Positions 7,701 through 15,763 of a stretch of 32,362 nt of DNA are shown here, in pieces. The number at the start of each line of letters is the position of its first letter. Within the stretch, counting starts at the first letter, position 1. The stretch lies in the NCBI GenBank assembly GCA_016215335.1, contig JACRKE010000025.1:1-32362 (forward strand), in the 5' to 3' direction. Below the pieces are notes generated by a model. It was given only the letters and a program-made list of their open reading frames with translations, had not been told where the DNA came from and searched no databases. The translations under genes were made by a program, and so were the position numbers. Source of the DNA: Candidatus Vogelbacteria bacterium (GTDB taxonomy: Bacteria > Patescibacteriota > Minisyncoccia > Phycocordibacterales > JACRKE01).

Positions 7701-8284
7701 CTAAACTAATTGCTCCATTTGCACCATTTGCCGCCGAAGATATTTGGCTAAGACTTAGAGATGATGGTGATCAAGAAAGTGTGCATTTGGCGGAGTGGCC
7801 AGAATTGGAAACTAGAGACTGGAAAATGGAAACTGGAATAATTCAGGACATGAAGCTAGTGCGGGAGATCGTTACAATGGGCCTCGAAGCTCGCGCTAGG
7901 GCAAATATAAAAGTCCGCCAGCCCTTGTCTTGTATCAAGCTACTAGCTACTAACTACCAACTACCAGCTACTTTTTTGGAACTCATAAAAGAAGAGCTTA
8001 ATGTTAAAGAAGTTGTATTTGTTGATTCATTGGAAACTCCAGTCGAGCTTGATCTGAAAATTACTCCCGATCTGGATGCCGAAGGCAATGTACGTGAGCT
8101 TATGCGTTCAATTCAGGAAATTCGTAAAACGAGTGGTCTACAACCGCAGCAAGAAATTAATCTTACTCTACCCGAGCGATACAAGACCAATGTACTCAAG
8201 TTTGAGCAGCTACTTCAGAAAACTCTAAAAACAAAGCAGATTAAATTTAGAGACCAGTCAGATCCTACAATCGAGGTGGTTTAG
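4748..8284 (+). CDS. ileS: Isoleucyl-tRNA synthetase with an inserted histidine phosphatase domain
   Basis: FVFYEGPPTANGKPGIHH, AWTTTPWTLPGN, ISRERYWGTPLPIW, DVWFDSGAMPFAQ, KMSKSVGN; internal RHGES…GHGG domain. Confidence 0.95.
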   Translation: MEENVKNLTANERELRILKFWEENKMFEKSLEKTASKGAASAKGSGEPKEFVFYEGPPTANGKPGIHHLEARAFKDVIPRYKTMQGFHVRRKGGWDTHGLPVELQVEKKLGLNSKKAIEEYGIAKFNKECKESVWQYLEDWNKFTTRIGFWVDQKNPYVTYENNYIESVWNIVKTVNEKKLLFKDYKVVPWCPRCGTALSSHELAQGYQDDKDIAVKVKFRVIEGKARSTKSEARNKHEALNSNIQTGNTYILAWTTTPWTLPGNVALAVGEEIEYVKVRSQNLETGILNNYILAKARLDTLGAPYEIIEKLKGRDLLGLEYEPLYPFTENLIEGSEKEKMVNAYKIYPAKFVTTEDGTGVVHTAVMYGPDDFELGNLVGLPKHHLVKLDGTFVHGTGFLEGRFVKDEAVAVDIIKDLAHRGLLLKKEKYEHTYPHCWRCTTPLIYYARDSWYIRMSSLRTELVKENEGINWEPDYIKEGRFGEWLREIKDWAISRERYWGTPLPIWTTESGKIEVIGSIEEIKKKVKKSGNKYILVRHGESEANVLDIFNCDPTAPVHLTEKGKTEVKDLAARLKSSKIDLVVSSDFVRAKETAKIISDHLDISGENRLTEARFGEVNFGEFNLRPTSEYRGFFKTPEERMTITPAGGESYMDVRKRVMSALEDMETAYKDKTILIVGHGGPQWTLVNGCHGETAKEMAKEAQNGASIKLGEIYNIDYSPFPHDEDFVLDLHKPYIDEIELVSDSGEPMKRVKEVMDVWFDSGAMPFAQDHYPFDTKEPIYPADFISEAIDQTRGWFYTLHVVGILMGRGKAYKNVICLGHILDAQGKKMSKSVGNVVDPWLMMEKYGVDTLRLWMYSVNQPGESKNFDEKTVAELHNKFFNLLYNVLAFYELYAGTPGVRMHLDTGCPKSSNVLDQWIVAKLDDLIQSITESMDAYQTFGPVRMTKDFIDDLSTWYLRRSRDRLKDGDKDAKATLHYVLITLSKLIAPFAPFAAEDIWLRLRDDGDQESVHLAEWPELETRDWKMETGIIQDMKLVREIVTMGLEARARANIKVRQPLSCIKLLATNYQLPATFLELIKEELNVKEVVFVDSLETPVELDLKITPDLDAEGNVRELMRSIQEIRKTSGLQPQQEINLTLPERYKTNVLKFEQLLQKTLKTKQIKFRDQSDPTIEVV

Positions 8285-8286
8285 CT

Positions 8287-8859
8287 ATGTATCGTATCTA
8301 TACGTCAGAGGCTTTTATTTTGAATGCGCGAATTCAAGGCGAGGCGAATTTGACCGTGAATGCTCTTACTAGAGATTACGGACTCATTCGAGCCATGGCA
8401 CAGGGTGCGATGTTTATTAAATCCAAGAATCGATTTTCTCTACAAAAACTTGCCTTGAGCGAACTTTCATTTGTGCGAGGTAAAGAGATTTGGAGAATCA
8501 CCACCACAAGGCCGATTAGTGCCGTTCACACGTTGTGCCGAGAGTCAAAATCTTCAATGGCCAGAGTTTTCTCAATTGTGGAACGACTGGTGCATGGCGA
8601 AGAGAAAGATCAGAAACTTTTTGAACTATTGCTCGATTACTACGAGTTTATAAGTAATAACGATACTTATGATCATAAATCAGAACTAGTAATACTATTT
8701 AGAGTTTTGCACCACCTCGGGTATATAGGCGATTTATACGAATTCAGAGAGTTATTGTTAAGTGAGAAGATTAGTGCGACACTTCTCAACTCAATTTATG
8801 GCAAAGAGAGAGATGTACGAAATATTATTGAACACTCACTTACTGCCACACAGTTGTAG
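8287..8859 (+). CDS. recO: DNA repair protein RecO-like
   Basis: N-terminal MYRIYTSEAFILNARIQGEANLTVNALTRDYGLIRAMAQGA resembles the RecO OB fold; short at 190 aa. Confidence 0.7.
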   Translation: MYRIYTSEAFILNARIQGEANLTVNALTRDYGLIRAMAQGAMFIKSKNRFSLQKLALSELSFVRGKEIWRITTTRPISAVHTLCRESKSSMARVFSIVERLVHGEEKDQKLFELLLDYYEFISNNDTYDHKSELVILFRVLHHLGYIGDLYEFRELLLSEKISATLLNSIYGKERDVRNIIEHSLTATQL

Positions 8860-8877
8860 ATGTGGTACAATATTTAG

Positions 8878-10794
8878 ATGTCGAATGAGTTAAACGAAGG
8901 CAGGCTTACAAAGGCCGAAGAGATATTGAATAACCCTCAATCCGGAACTTTAGAGCGTAGGAGAAGTGGAGTAATTGAAAATCCACCCGAAATAGAACAC
9001 GCATGGAATCTTAAAAAAAATGATATGGGCACAAGGAAAAAAATAAAAGGTGCGAAATTCGTATTCATGATTGCCGCTCTATTCTTTTTGGTCGCCATAG
9101 GGATTGCGGCATTTATGTATTCAGGTGGCGGAAATGTTGTTTCCGGCAACAATATAGACATAGCTTTGGGCGGACCGCTTAGCGTAAAGGGGGGAGAAGA
9201 GGTTACTTTTAATTTGTCTATAGTGAATAATAACAGTATTGGGTTAGAACTAGCCGATATTACAATGACTTTCCCTGAAGGCACGAGGACTGCCGATTCT
9301 AAGTCGCTTACCTACTATCGAAAGAGCATTGGCACCATCGGTTCAAATCAGTCAACGAATGAAACCATTAAGGCTGTATTTTACGGCAAAGAAAATACAG
9401 ATAAAGTCGTGGCGGCAAGTTTGGAGTACAGAATTGCGGGTTCCAATGCTATTTTTGCCAAGGAGAAAAAGTTTTATTTTAAAATGGAAAGCTCCCCACT
9501 CACCATAACGTTAGACGCTCCGGCTGACGCGAACTCGGGACAGGAGATTATTTTAAATTTAAGAGCCGTCTCAAATTCAAAGACACCGATAAAGGGTTTG
9601 ATCATGCAGTTGCGTTATCCACCAGGATTTATTTTTAAGTCATCAGTACCGAATCCAATATCCGGTTACACAGATACTTGGAACATCGGAGATATGCAGG
9701 CAGAAGGACAAAGAGCTGTAGTCGTTAAGGGTATCGTAAATGGGCAAGATGATGAGGTCAAAAGTTTCAACGTTACCGTGGGAACTGTTGCCGAGAGTGA
9801 CTCGAGTAAGATTGGCACGGCATACAATCAAGCAAGTCAGACTATAATGATTAAGAGACCTTTTGTAGGTCTTCACATCGGCATAGATGGAGCCGATGTT
9901 TCCGGCGATACGTTTACGGCAGAAAGTTCGACTGTACTTAGAAATTCGATCACTTGGAGTAATGACATGCCGTCTAGAATTATGGACGGTGAGCTTGTGG
10001 CAAAATTATCCGGATTGGTTTTGGACCAAAGTTCCGTGAATGTGGATGATGGATTTTACCGTTCGGGCGATAACACAATCATCTGGGATAAATCGACTTT
10101 GCCCAGTATGGCTGAAATAGCTTCAGGCGCAAAAAATAAATTAGACTTTACTTTTCAAACTTTACCTCTCATTACTTCGGGCAATTCTATTTATCCAAAT
10201 CCGGAAATAGACATAGATTTCGTGTTCACCGGCACCAGGGTCGCAGACTCTAGCGGTAATGCGGGACGAGTTGAGACCAAGGTTTCGAAGAAAATTAAAT
10301 TCAGCACAGTGGCACAGTTGGTGTCACGTTCCGTCCACTATGTTGGCCCGATTCCGAACAGGGGACAGTTGCCGCCGAAGGTGGGCGCAGAGACTACTTA
10401 CACGGTAATATGGTCGCTTGTAAATTCCTCAAATAATCTTTCTGGTGCGGTGGTGAAGGCAAGCTTGCCAAGCTACGTGAAGTATACTGGGCAGTTCCTT
10501 CCAAGCTATGAGAAAGTCGCATATGATGGAAGGACGGGGCTCGTAACATGGGATGTCGGAAATCTTAAAGGTGGAACCGGACTTACTCTTCCGGCGAGGG
10601 AAATTGCATTCCAGATAGCGTTGACTCCAAGTATTAGTCAGTCGGGTCTTGTGGTTCCATTGACGGGCGACTCCACGCTCACGGGAAAAGATGATTTCAC
10701 CGCCGTGCAAAGAACAAATTCGAAACGTGGGCTTACCACAGAACTGACAACCGACGAACGATCAAGAGACGGGGAGTATCGGGTGGTGCAGTAA
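8878..10794 (+). CDS. Membrane-anchored surface protein with Ig-like/DUF11-like repeats
   Basis: Single TM near aa 60-85, then extracellular beta-rich repeats (e.g. TYTVIWSLVNSSNNLSGAVVKASLP). Confidence 0.6.
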   Translation: MSNELNEGRLTKAEEILNNPQSGTLERRRSGVIENPPEIEHAWNLKKNDMGTRKKIKGAKFVFMIAALFFLVAIGIAAFMYSGGGNVVSGNNIDIALGGPLSVKGGEEVTFNLSIVNNNSIGLELADITMTFPEGTRTADSKSLTYYRKSIGTIGSNQSTNETIKAVFYGKENTDKVVAASLEYRIAGSNAIFAKEKKFYFKMESSPLTITLDAPADANSGQEIILNLRAVSNSKTPIKGLIMQLRYPPGFIFKSSVPNPISGYTDTWNIGDMQAEGQRAVVVKGIVNGQDDEVKSFNVTVGTVAESDSSKIGTAYNQASQTIMIKRPFVGLHIGIDGADVSGDTFTAESSTVLRNSITWSNDMPSRIMDGELVAKLSGLVLDQSSVNVDDGFYRSGDNTIIWDKSTLPSMAEIASGAKNKLDFTFQTLPLITSGNSIYPNPEIDIDFVFTGTRVADSSGNAGRVETKVSKKIKFSTVAQLVSRSVHYVGPIPNRGQLPPKVGAETTYTVIWSLVNSSNNLSGAVVKASLPSYVKYTGQFLPSYEKVAYDGRTGLVTWDVGNLKGGTGLTLPAREIAFQIALTPSISQSGLVVPLTGDSTLTGKDDFTAVQRTNSKRGLTTELTTDERSRDGEYRVVQ

Positions 10795-10847
10795 ATCAAT
10801 CAAGTTGTTGATTTGACTTTTGACATTTGACCAGTAAAAATGCACAT

Positions 10848-12233
10848 ATGCAAGAACTGACCACTATGGAGAAGATTGTTGCGCTTTGTAAGCGGCGCGG
10901 TTTTATCTATCAAGGCTCGGAGATCTATGGCGGTATGGCAGGCATGTACGACTTTGGTCCGTACGGAGTAGAACTTCTTAATAATCTGAAAGCGGCTTGG
11001 TGGAAAGAGCACGTTCAAATTCGCGAGAACTACTTCGGACTCGACTCGGCGATGTTTAAGGACCCGCGCGTGTGGGAAGCCTCTGGTCATACGAGTGGTT
11101 TTTCTGACCCGCTTTCGGAGTGTAAAAAATGCAACACCCGCATTCGTGTTGATAAAGAGCTTGAGAATGTGGGGGTGGTCGCTGATGAGAAGATGTCTGA
11201 AGTTGAGCTTGGGGCGCTCTTTACTGAACACAAGGCAAAGATACATTGCCCGAAATGCGGGACAAACGAATTCACGCCGGTGCGAGCCTTCAATCTTTTG
11301 GTCAAAACAAACATGGGCGATTTTACTGGAGAGAATCAAGTGCCCGTATATCTCCCTGGGGAAGCCTGCCAAGGCATATACCTTAATTTCAAAAACGTCA
11401 TCGATACCACGCGCGCGAAGGTGCCGTTTGGCATCGCGCAGATCGGCAAAGCATTCCGTAACGAGATTTCACCGCGCAATTTTCTCTTCCGGACTCGGGA
11501 ATTGGAGCAAGCAGACACGCAATTTTTTGTACGTCCGCACGAAAACAAGGACGCGTATGAGAGAATTAAGCGGGAGCGTTTTCAGTGGTATCGCAATATG
11601 GGTATACGTGAAGATAACTTGCGCTGGAAACAGCATGCGAACCTGGTCTTCTATGCTTCAGATGCTTGGGATATCGAGTACAATTTTCCTACGCTCGGTT
11701 TTGATGAATTGGAGGGTATCCACGATCGGACGGATTACGATCTGACCCAGCACGGCAAATATTCAGGTGTCGATCTTTCTTACACTGATCCGCACACGGG
11801 AGAAAAATATGTCCCGTGGATTTTGGAAACTTCCGTGGGGCTGGGACGAATGTTTCTCGCCTTCCTTTCGGATGCATATACCGAAGATAAACTTGGTGGT
11901 GAAACGCGAACGGTGCTTAGGCTGGCTCCGTCCCTAGCGCCCATTAAGGTTGCTGTATTTCCGCTTCTAAAAAACAAACCTGAACTTGTTAGCAAAGCCA
12001 AAGAGATTTACAAAACCCTTCAGCCCATATTCATGACTGAGTTTGATGATAATGGAAATGTGGGAAAACGTTACCGCAGACAGGATGAGATCGGAACACC
12101 ATATTGCGTGACTGTAGATTTTGAAAGTCTGGAAGACGGGACTGTTACTATTCGAGACAGGGATACTGGAAGCCAAGAGCGGGTAAAAATCGATAAGCTC
12201 ACCGCAGTTCTTCTAGACAAACTCAAAAGCTAG
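10848..12233 (+). CDS. glyS: Glycyl-tRNA synthetase (alpha2-type, class II)
   Basis: MEKIVALCKRRGFIYQGSEIYGGMAGMYDFGPYG, HTSGFSDPLSECKKC, ETSVGLGR; start placed at ATG 10848 rather than the TTG at 10827. Confidence 0.92.
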   Translation: MQELTTMEKIVALCKRRGFIYQGSEIYGGMAGMYDFGPYGVELLNNLKAAWWKEHVQIRENYFGLDSAMFKDPRVWEASGHTSGFSDPLSECKKCNTRIRVDKELENVGVVADEKMSEVELGALFTEHKAKIHCPKCGTNEFTPVRAFNLLVKTNMGDFTGENQVPVYLPGEACQGIYLNFKNVIDTTRAKVPFGIAQIGKAFRNEISPRNFLFRTRELEQADTQFFVRPHENKDAYERIKRERFQWYRNMGIREDNLRWKQHANLVFYASDAWDIEYNFPTLGFDELEGIHDRTDYDLTQHGKYSGVDLSYTDPHTGEKYVPWILETSVGLGRMFLAFLSDAYTEDKLGGETRTVLRLAPSLAPIKVAVFPLLKNKPELVSKAKEIYKTLQPIFMTEFDDNGNVGKRYRRQDEIGTPYCVTVDFESLEDGTVTIRDRDTGSQERVKIDKLTAVLLDKLKS

Positions 12234-12265
12234 CGTAAAAACGTCTTAAAGCGTAAGATATTTAG

Positions 12266-13333
12266 ATGCCACTAAACGAAAAAAGCTTACTTACGGTGAG
12301 CACCGGAACCATGATTAGAGCTGGCCTTGTTGTAGTTTTTTTTGCAATATTTTTCGCTTTGAGCGATGTGATCCTTCTTATTTTAACGGCGATTGTGATT
12401 GCGTCCGCCATTGAGCCGTTTGCGAAGAAATTGACTTCATACCATGTCCACAGAACCGTAGCAGTGCTCCTAATTTATCTCATCGTTATTGGAATATTCG
12501 GGGGAATTATTTTCTTTTTCCTGCCGCCTCTTTTTGATGATGTAGCCCAGTTGTACAGAGCCTTCCCACAGATTGCAAAGGATTCAAGCCTTCTTACCCC
12601 GGTGTTCGAAAGATTTCCGAGCATAAGCGAGTATTTTAAAAGTGGTTTTTCCGTAACGGAAATCTTGCCGGGGAGTGCAGAAGTAGCATCTGATATAGGT
12701 AGTAAGCTTATCGGAACGGCTAGCGCAATTTTTAAAGGATTTGCTGGATTTGTACTAATGATCGTCCTTTCTTTTTATCTAGCGGTACAGGAGGACGGAA
12801 TTACCAATTTCTTAAGACTTATATCTCCTCCCAAGCACGAAGAGTATATAGTGAGTTTATGGAAACGATCCAGACACAGAATAGGGCTTTGGATGCAGGG
12901 GCAGCTATTGCTTGGAGTTCTTATAGGCGTGTTTGTCTATCTGGGCCTTGCCATATTCGGCATCAAGTATGCTTTATTGCTCGGAGTTATCGCCGGAATA
13001 TTTGAAATAATTCCTGTCTTCGGACCAATTATGGCGGCGGTACCGGGAGTACTTGTCGGATTTTCGAGCAGTCTTGCCACGGGACTGTTTATTCTCGCTT
13101 TCTATATCATCATCCAACAGTTTGAAAATCATCTTATATACCCGCTTGTGGTCAGAAAAATTGTAGGAGTGCCTCCGCTCCTCGTCATAATAGCGCTTGT
13201 GGTTGGCATGCAGCTCGCAGGTTTTCTCGGAGTAGTGCTCGCGGTGCCGGCGGTTACGGTAATAGTGGAGCTTGTCGATGATTTTGAAAAACACAAGAGA
13301 AGTTTGAGCGCACTCAAAGAGAATAATGGATAA
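12266..13333 (+). CDS. AI-2E family (PerM-like) transporter
   Basis: Multiple TM segments; GVIAGIFEIIPVFGPIMAAVPGVLVG and YPLVVRKIVGVPPLLVIIALVVG. Confidence 0.88.
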   Translation: MPLNEKSLLTVSTGTMIRAGLVVVFFAIFFALSDVILLILTAIVIASAIEPFAKKLTSYHVHRTVAVLLIYLIVIGIFGGIIFFFLPPLFDDVAQLYRAFPQIAKDSSLLTPVFERFPSISEYFKSGFSVTEILPGSAEVASDIGSKLIGTASAIFKGFAGFVLMIVLSFYLAVQEDGITNFLRLISPPKHEEYIVSLWKRSRHRIGLWMQGQLLLGVLIGVFVYLGLAIFGIKYALLLGVIAGIFEIIPVFGPIMAAVPGVLVGFSSSLATGLFILAFYIIIQQFENHLIYPLVVRKIVGVPPLLVIIALVVGMQLAGFLGVVLAVPAVTVIVELVDDFEKHKRSLSALKENNG

Positions 13334-14750
13334 GAGAATTTATATCACTACCACGTTGCCATACGTGAACGCGAAGCCTCACATGGGGCACGCGCTTGAA
13401 TTTGTGCGCGCCGATGTGTACGCGAGATATTTCAGAAAAGTCGGATACGAAGTTTTCGCCAACTTCGGCACTGACGAGCATGGCAAAAAAATTTATGAAA
13501 AGGCTGTTGAAGCAAAACAAACGCCGCAGGAGTATGTGGACTTTTATGCCGGAAAGTTTTTGGAAATTAAAAAACTTCTTAATTTATCTTTTGATAACTT
13601 CATACGCACTACCGATGCGAATCATGTAGACGCCGCAATCGAGTTCTGGAAAGTGTGTTGGAATAATGGAGATATATACAAAAACAAATACAAAGTTAAA
13701 TATTGTGTCGGTTGCGAGCTTGAGAAACAAGACTCGGATCTCGTAAATGGTGAATGTCCGGATCATCTTGGAAGAAAGATTGAAGAGATTGAAGAAGAGA
13801 ACTACTTTTTTAGATTTTCAAAATACGAGAAGCAGTTGCTAGAACTTTACGCAAAGAATCCGGATTTTGTGGTGCCGGAGAGCAGGTTTAATGAGATCAA
13901 GGCTTTTGTGTCGCGAGGACTTTCTGATTTTTCGGTTTCGAGACTTAAATCCAAAATGCCCTGGGGTATTGATGTTCCGGGGGACCCAGAACAAGTTGTT
14001 TACGTCTGGTTCGATGCGCTTGTGAATTATATTGCTGCTATCGGTTGGCCCGTGGACATGGAGAAATTCGAGAAATGGTGGCCGGTAGTGCAGTTTTGCG
14101 GCAAGGACAATCTTCGGCAACAATCAGCAATGTGGCAGGCCATGCTTATGTCTGCAGGGCTTCCACCGTCCGAGAAGATTTTTATAAATGGCTTTGTTAT
14201 TAGCGGCGGCCAGAAGATGAGTAAGACTATTGGGAACACTATTGATCCGGTAGAACTTGTCGAAGGTTATGGAACTGATGCTTTGCGCTACTATGTGACT
14301 CGCGGAATGTCCATTCATGAAGACTCGGATATGACGGAGGAGACTTTTAAATTGGCTTACAATTCAGGTCTCGCCGGCGGGGTAGGGAATCTTACCAATC
14401 GAATACTTAAGATGGCGGAGGATTGTTTGAGCGAACCGCATGTGCCGAAAGTGGGTGAATACGAAGATAATTTCAAAAAACTTGTCGAAAGCTACAGACT
14501 GAACGAGGCAATGGATTTGATTTGGAAGAAGGTTACAGAGCTAGATCAACGAATTCAAAAAGATCAGCCATTCAAACTAGTAAAGACCGATAAGGAGAAA
14601 GCAGCCCAAGTCGTACGTGAGCTCATTGATGGTCTGGCGTGGATAGCAGAACATCTAGAAATTTTTCTGCCGGACACTTCGGCAAAAATGGCGCAGGCGA
14701 TCAAGAAGGGTAAGAAACCAGAAGTTCCACTTTTCGCCAGAAAAGATTAG
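13326..14750 (+). CDS. metG: Methionyl-tRNA synthetase
   Basis: TTTLPYVNAKPHMGHALEF, GTDEHGKKI, KMSKTIGN. Confidence 0.95.
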   Translation: MDKRIYITTTLPYVNAKPHMGHALEFVRADVYARYFRKVGYEVFANFGTDEHGKKIYEKAVEAKQTPQEYVDFYAGKFLEIKKLLNLSFDNFIRTTDANHVDAAIEFWKVCWNNGDIYKNKYKVKYCVGCELEKQDSDLVNGECPDHLGRKIEEIEEENYFFRFSKYEKQLLELYAKNPDFVVPESRFNEIKAFVSRGLSDFSVSRLKSKMPWGIDVPGDPEQVVYVWFDALVNYIAAIGWPVDMEKFEKWWPVVQFCGKDNLRQQSAMWQAMLMSAGLPPSEKIFINGFVISGGQKMSKTIGNTIDPVELVEGYGTDALRYYVTRGMSIHEDSDMTEETFKLAYNSGLAGGVGNLTNRILKMAEDCLSEPHVPKVGEYEDNFKKLVESYRLNEAMDLIWKKVTELDQRIQKDQPFKLVKTDKEKAAQVVRELIDGLAWIAEHLEIFLPDTSAKMAQAIKKGKKPEVPLFARKD

Positions 14751-14801
14751 TCGCCACAAGAGTAGAAATACTTGATCACGACAAAAGTGTTCATTGATTC
14801 A

Positions 14802-14822
14802 CCGCCGGCCTCGTGCCGGCGG
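14802..14822 (+). terminator. GC-rich hairpin ccgccggc-ctcgt-gccggcgg between metG and tatD
   Basis: 8-bp perfect arms; followed by ttac rather than a clear T tract. Confidence 0.45.
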
Positions 14823-14845
14823 TTACTTATGCTAGAATTATTCAT

Positions 14846-15763
14846 ATGCAATTAAAATACATCGACGTTCATTCACACCTGCAGTTTTCAGCTTTTGATG
14901 CCAATCGAGAGGAGATTTTGGAGCGCATGCGCGCTGCTTCCGTAGGAACAATTGTTGTAGGAACTCAAAAAACCACCTCAAAATCATCAATCGAATTGGC
15001 ACATAGGACTTATCCACATACAGAGGGTTCCCCTCTGTATGTGGATAAGATGTGGGCAACAGTGGGCTTGCATCCTATACATACTTCTAAATCGTTCCAT
15101 GACGAAGCTGAACTCGGTGGCGGGGAAGCGGCGAAGGCTTTCACTTCACGTGGTGAAATTTTTGACTACGACACTTATTTGGAGATGGCACGAGATCCTA
15201 GGGTTGTTGCAATAGGCGAGTGTGGTCTTGACTACTACGAGCAAGTTGATGCTGAGGATCGTGAGACTAGGCTTGGAGCAGATTGGCGAGAGCGACAAAT
15301 CGATGCATTCTTGGGCCAGATTAAAGTTGCAAACGAAGTGAGGAAGCCCCTCATGTTGCATATTAGGCAAGTTAAAGGCTATGGAGGTGGCAAGGCCTAC
15401 GATGATGTGCTCGAGTTGCTCAAAAAATATTCAAAAACCCAAGCTCACGTGCACAGTTTCTGTGGGGACCCGGAAACTGCAAAAAAGTTTATAGACTTCG
15501 GTTGCACTCTCTCGTTTACCGGCGTTATTACATTTAGGCCTGAATACGCTGAAGCGGTCAAAGCCGTACCGCTCGATCGTATAATGGCTGATACCGACAG
15601 CCCTTACCTTTCACCTGTGCCTTACAGGGGTAAACAGAACGAGCCCGCTTACGTAGTTGAAATAATCAAGAAAATCGCTGAAATCAAGGAGTTGGATTTC
15701 GAAACAGCGAGAACCGCAATTTTAGAAAACTCATTTAGAGCCTTCAAGCTCGAACATCGTTAG
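14846..15763 (+). CDS. tatD: TatD family metal-dependent hydrolase
   Basis: IDVHSHLQF, VGLHPIH, IGECGLDYYE, DTDSPYL; ATG chosen at 14846. Confidence 0.9.
   Translation: MQLKYIDVHSHLQFSAFDANREEILERMRAASVGTIVVGTQKTTSKSSIELAHRTYPHTEGSPLYVDKMWATVGLHPIHTSKSFHDEAELGGGEAAKAFTSRGEIFDYDTYLEMARDPRVVAIGECGLDYYEQVDAEDRETRLGADWRERQIDAFLGQIKVANEVRKPLMLHIRQVKGYGGGKAYDDVLELLKKYSKTQAHVHSFCGDPETAKKFIDFGCTLSFTGVITFRPEYAEAVKAVPLDRIMADTDSPYLSPVPYRGKQNEPAYVVEIIKKIAEIKELDFETARTAILENSFRAFKLEHR
15010..15048. repeat. Palindromic repeat PAL-A copy 1, inside tatD: ttatccacatacagaggg-ttc-ccctctgtatgtggataa
   Basis: 18-bp perfect arms, 3-nt loop; 39 bp; further copies at 31148-31178, 32018-32051 and 32200-32230. Confidence 0.9.

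Noticed and set aside
9330-9352. GGTTCAAATC T-loop-like string
   Set aside because: Lies inside a confident CDS and lacks a cloverleaf
10827-10847. TTG start for GlyRS
   Set aside because: ATG at 10848 fits better; the upstream extension consists of repeat-like ttgacttttgacatttgacc words
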